Below are positions 63,736 through 64,000 of a stretch of 64,000 bases of DNA, piece after piece. The translations under genes and the position numbers were made by a program. This DNA comes from Rummeliibacillus sp963792445 (lineage in GTDB: Bacteria; Bacillota; Bacilli; Bacillales_A; Planococcaceae), in contig CAWBWO010000013.1 in NCBI GenBank assembly GCA_963792445.1, positions 1 to 64,000 of the forward strand, in the 5' to 3' direction. How positions within the stretch are numbered: position 1 is the stretch's first letter; every line of letters begins with the position of its first letter. Below the pieces are notes generated by a model that did not search any database, was not told where the DNA came from, and saw nothing but the letters and a program-made list of their open reading frames with translations.

Positions 63736-64000
63736 TTAACTTTTCGACTGAAAATAATGTTCCGCCACAAGCTTCCAATCTTCTACAAACATTTTCCATA
63801 GATTCGGACGACGCCTTACAGCTAATGGATGATAGGCAACGGTTGTTTGGAAACCCTGTACCTCATGAAATTTTCCTCGGAGCGATTTTACATCTGTTTT
63901 TGGATCTTGGAAGAATGATTGTACGGCAACATTTCCAAGACAAACAATAAAATTTGGTTTTGTAATCTGTAACTGTTGGTGTAGATGTTGTATGCAGATT
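63736..64000 (-). CDS. uracil-DNA glycosylase family protein, C-terminal part (partial)
   Basis: The last ~87 residues of a protein that continues beyond the right edge. PNFIVCLGNVAVQSFF, VKSLRGKFHEVQGFQTTVAY and YHPLAVRRRPNLWKMFVEDW match the C-terminal half of family 4/5 uracil-DNA glycosylases (LG-A, LRG, YHP motifs). The stop TAA is at 63736-63738. The catalytic N-terminal motif lies outside the window. Confidence 0.8.
   Translation of the reverse strand, partial: ICIQHLHQQLQITKPNFIVCLGNVAVQSFFQDPKTDVKSLRGKFHEVQGFQTTVAYHPLAVRRRPNLWKMFVEDWKLVAEHYFQSKS

Overview
The window is AT-rich chromosomal DNA of a Gram-positive Bacillales bacterium. It is probably a member of the Lysinibacillus/Solibacillus/Planococcaceae group; this genus-level placement is inference from protein style and gene order. 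It opens with the 3' end of a 23S rRNA gene and a 5S gene. It then runs through a long block collinear with Bacillus subtilis as I remember it: yebG, purEKBCSQLFMNHD, yerA, yerC, pcrB, pcrA, ligA, yerH, gatCAB, dgkB and rlmCD.

Region 1 (1-15.9 kb): rRNA, malic enzyme, then the complete de novo IMP operon. The operon is controlled by inverted PurR boxes, a good sigma-A promoter, a guanine-type purine riboswitch and an attenuator, with a family of short intergenic repeats next to the purE ribosome binding site. Region 2 (16-31 kb): hutI, an N/Q-rich repeat protein, an adenine deaminase-like gene (yerA), yerC behind a long leader, the pcrB-pcrA-ligA-camS cluster and the gatCAB tRNA amidotransferase. 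Region 3 (31-42 kb): a transporter, a thioredoxin-like protein, diacylglycerol kinase, a tandem AhpD-like protein, and a cytochrome bd quinol oxidase operon (cydA, cydB) flanked by two tiny membrane-peptide genes, one resembling CydS. It ends with rlmCD, a prolyl 4-hydroxylase-like enzyme, an acetate transporter and a tRNA dihydrouridine synthase.

Region 4 (42-59 kb) is accessory metabolism with many regulators. It holds three LysR regulators, three MFS transporters, a CMD-family protein, a 3-hydroxyisobutyrate dehydrogenase-type reductase, a cupin, a CBS protein, an acetyl-CoA hydrolase/CoA-transferase, an HD hydrolase, a MerR-alcohol dehydrogenase pair and a two-domain multicopper oxidase. 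It also holds an MFS gene behind a palindromic operator and the remnant of a regulator. Region 5 (59-64 kb) has a GyrI-like effector-binding protein and a partner gene divergent from a WYL regulator, a DUF4256 protein, a TIGR01777-type epimerase, a glutaminase remnant and the C-terminal end of a uracil-DNA glycosylase.

A striking property of the window is that many genes, including ones expected to be essential (ligA, gatA, pcrA, purH), are split by single-base indels that can be repaired by eye. I read these mainly as sequencing or assembly errors and annotate such genes over their full span. I saw no tRNA genes, CRISPR arrays, prophage or intact transposase. No clearly new multi-gene system was found. 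The best candidates for something undescribed are the 31-residue membrane peptide upstream of cydA, the yerC leader, the intergenic repeat family, the accessory catabolic cluster and the effector-domain/WYL locus.
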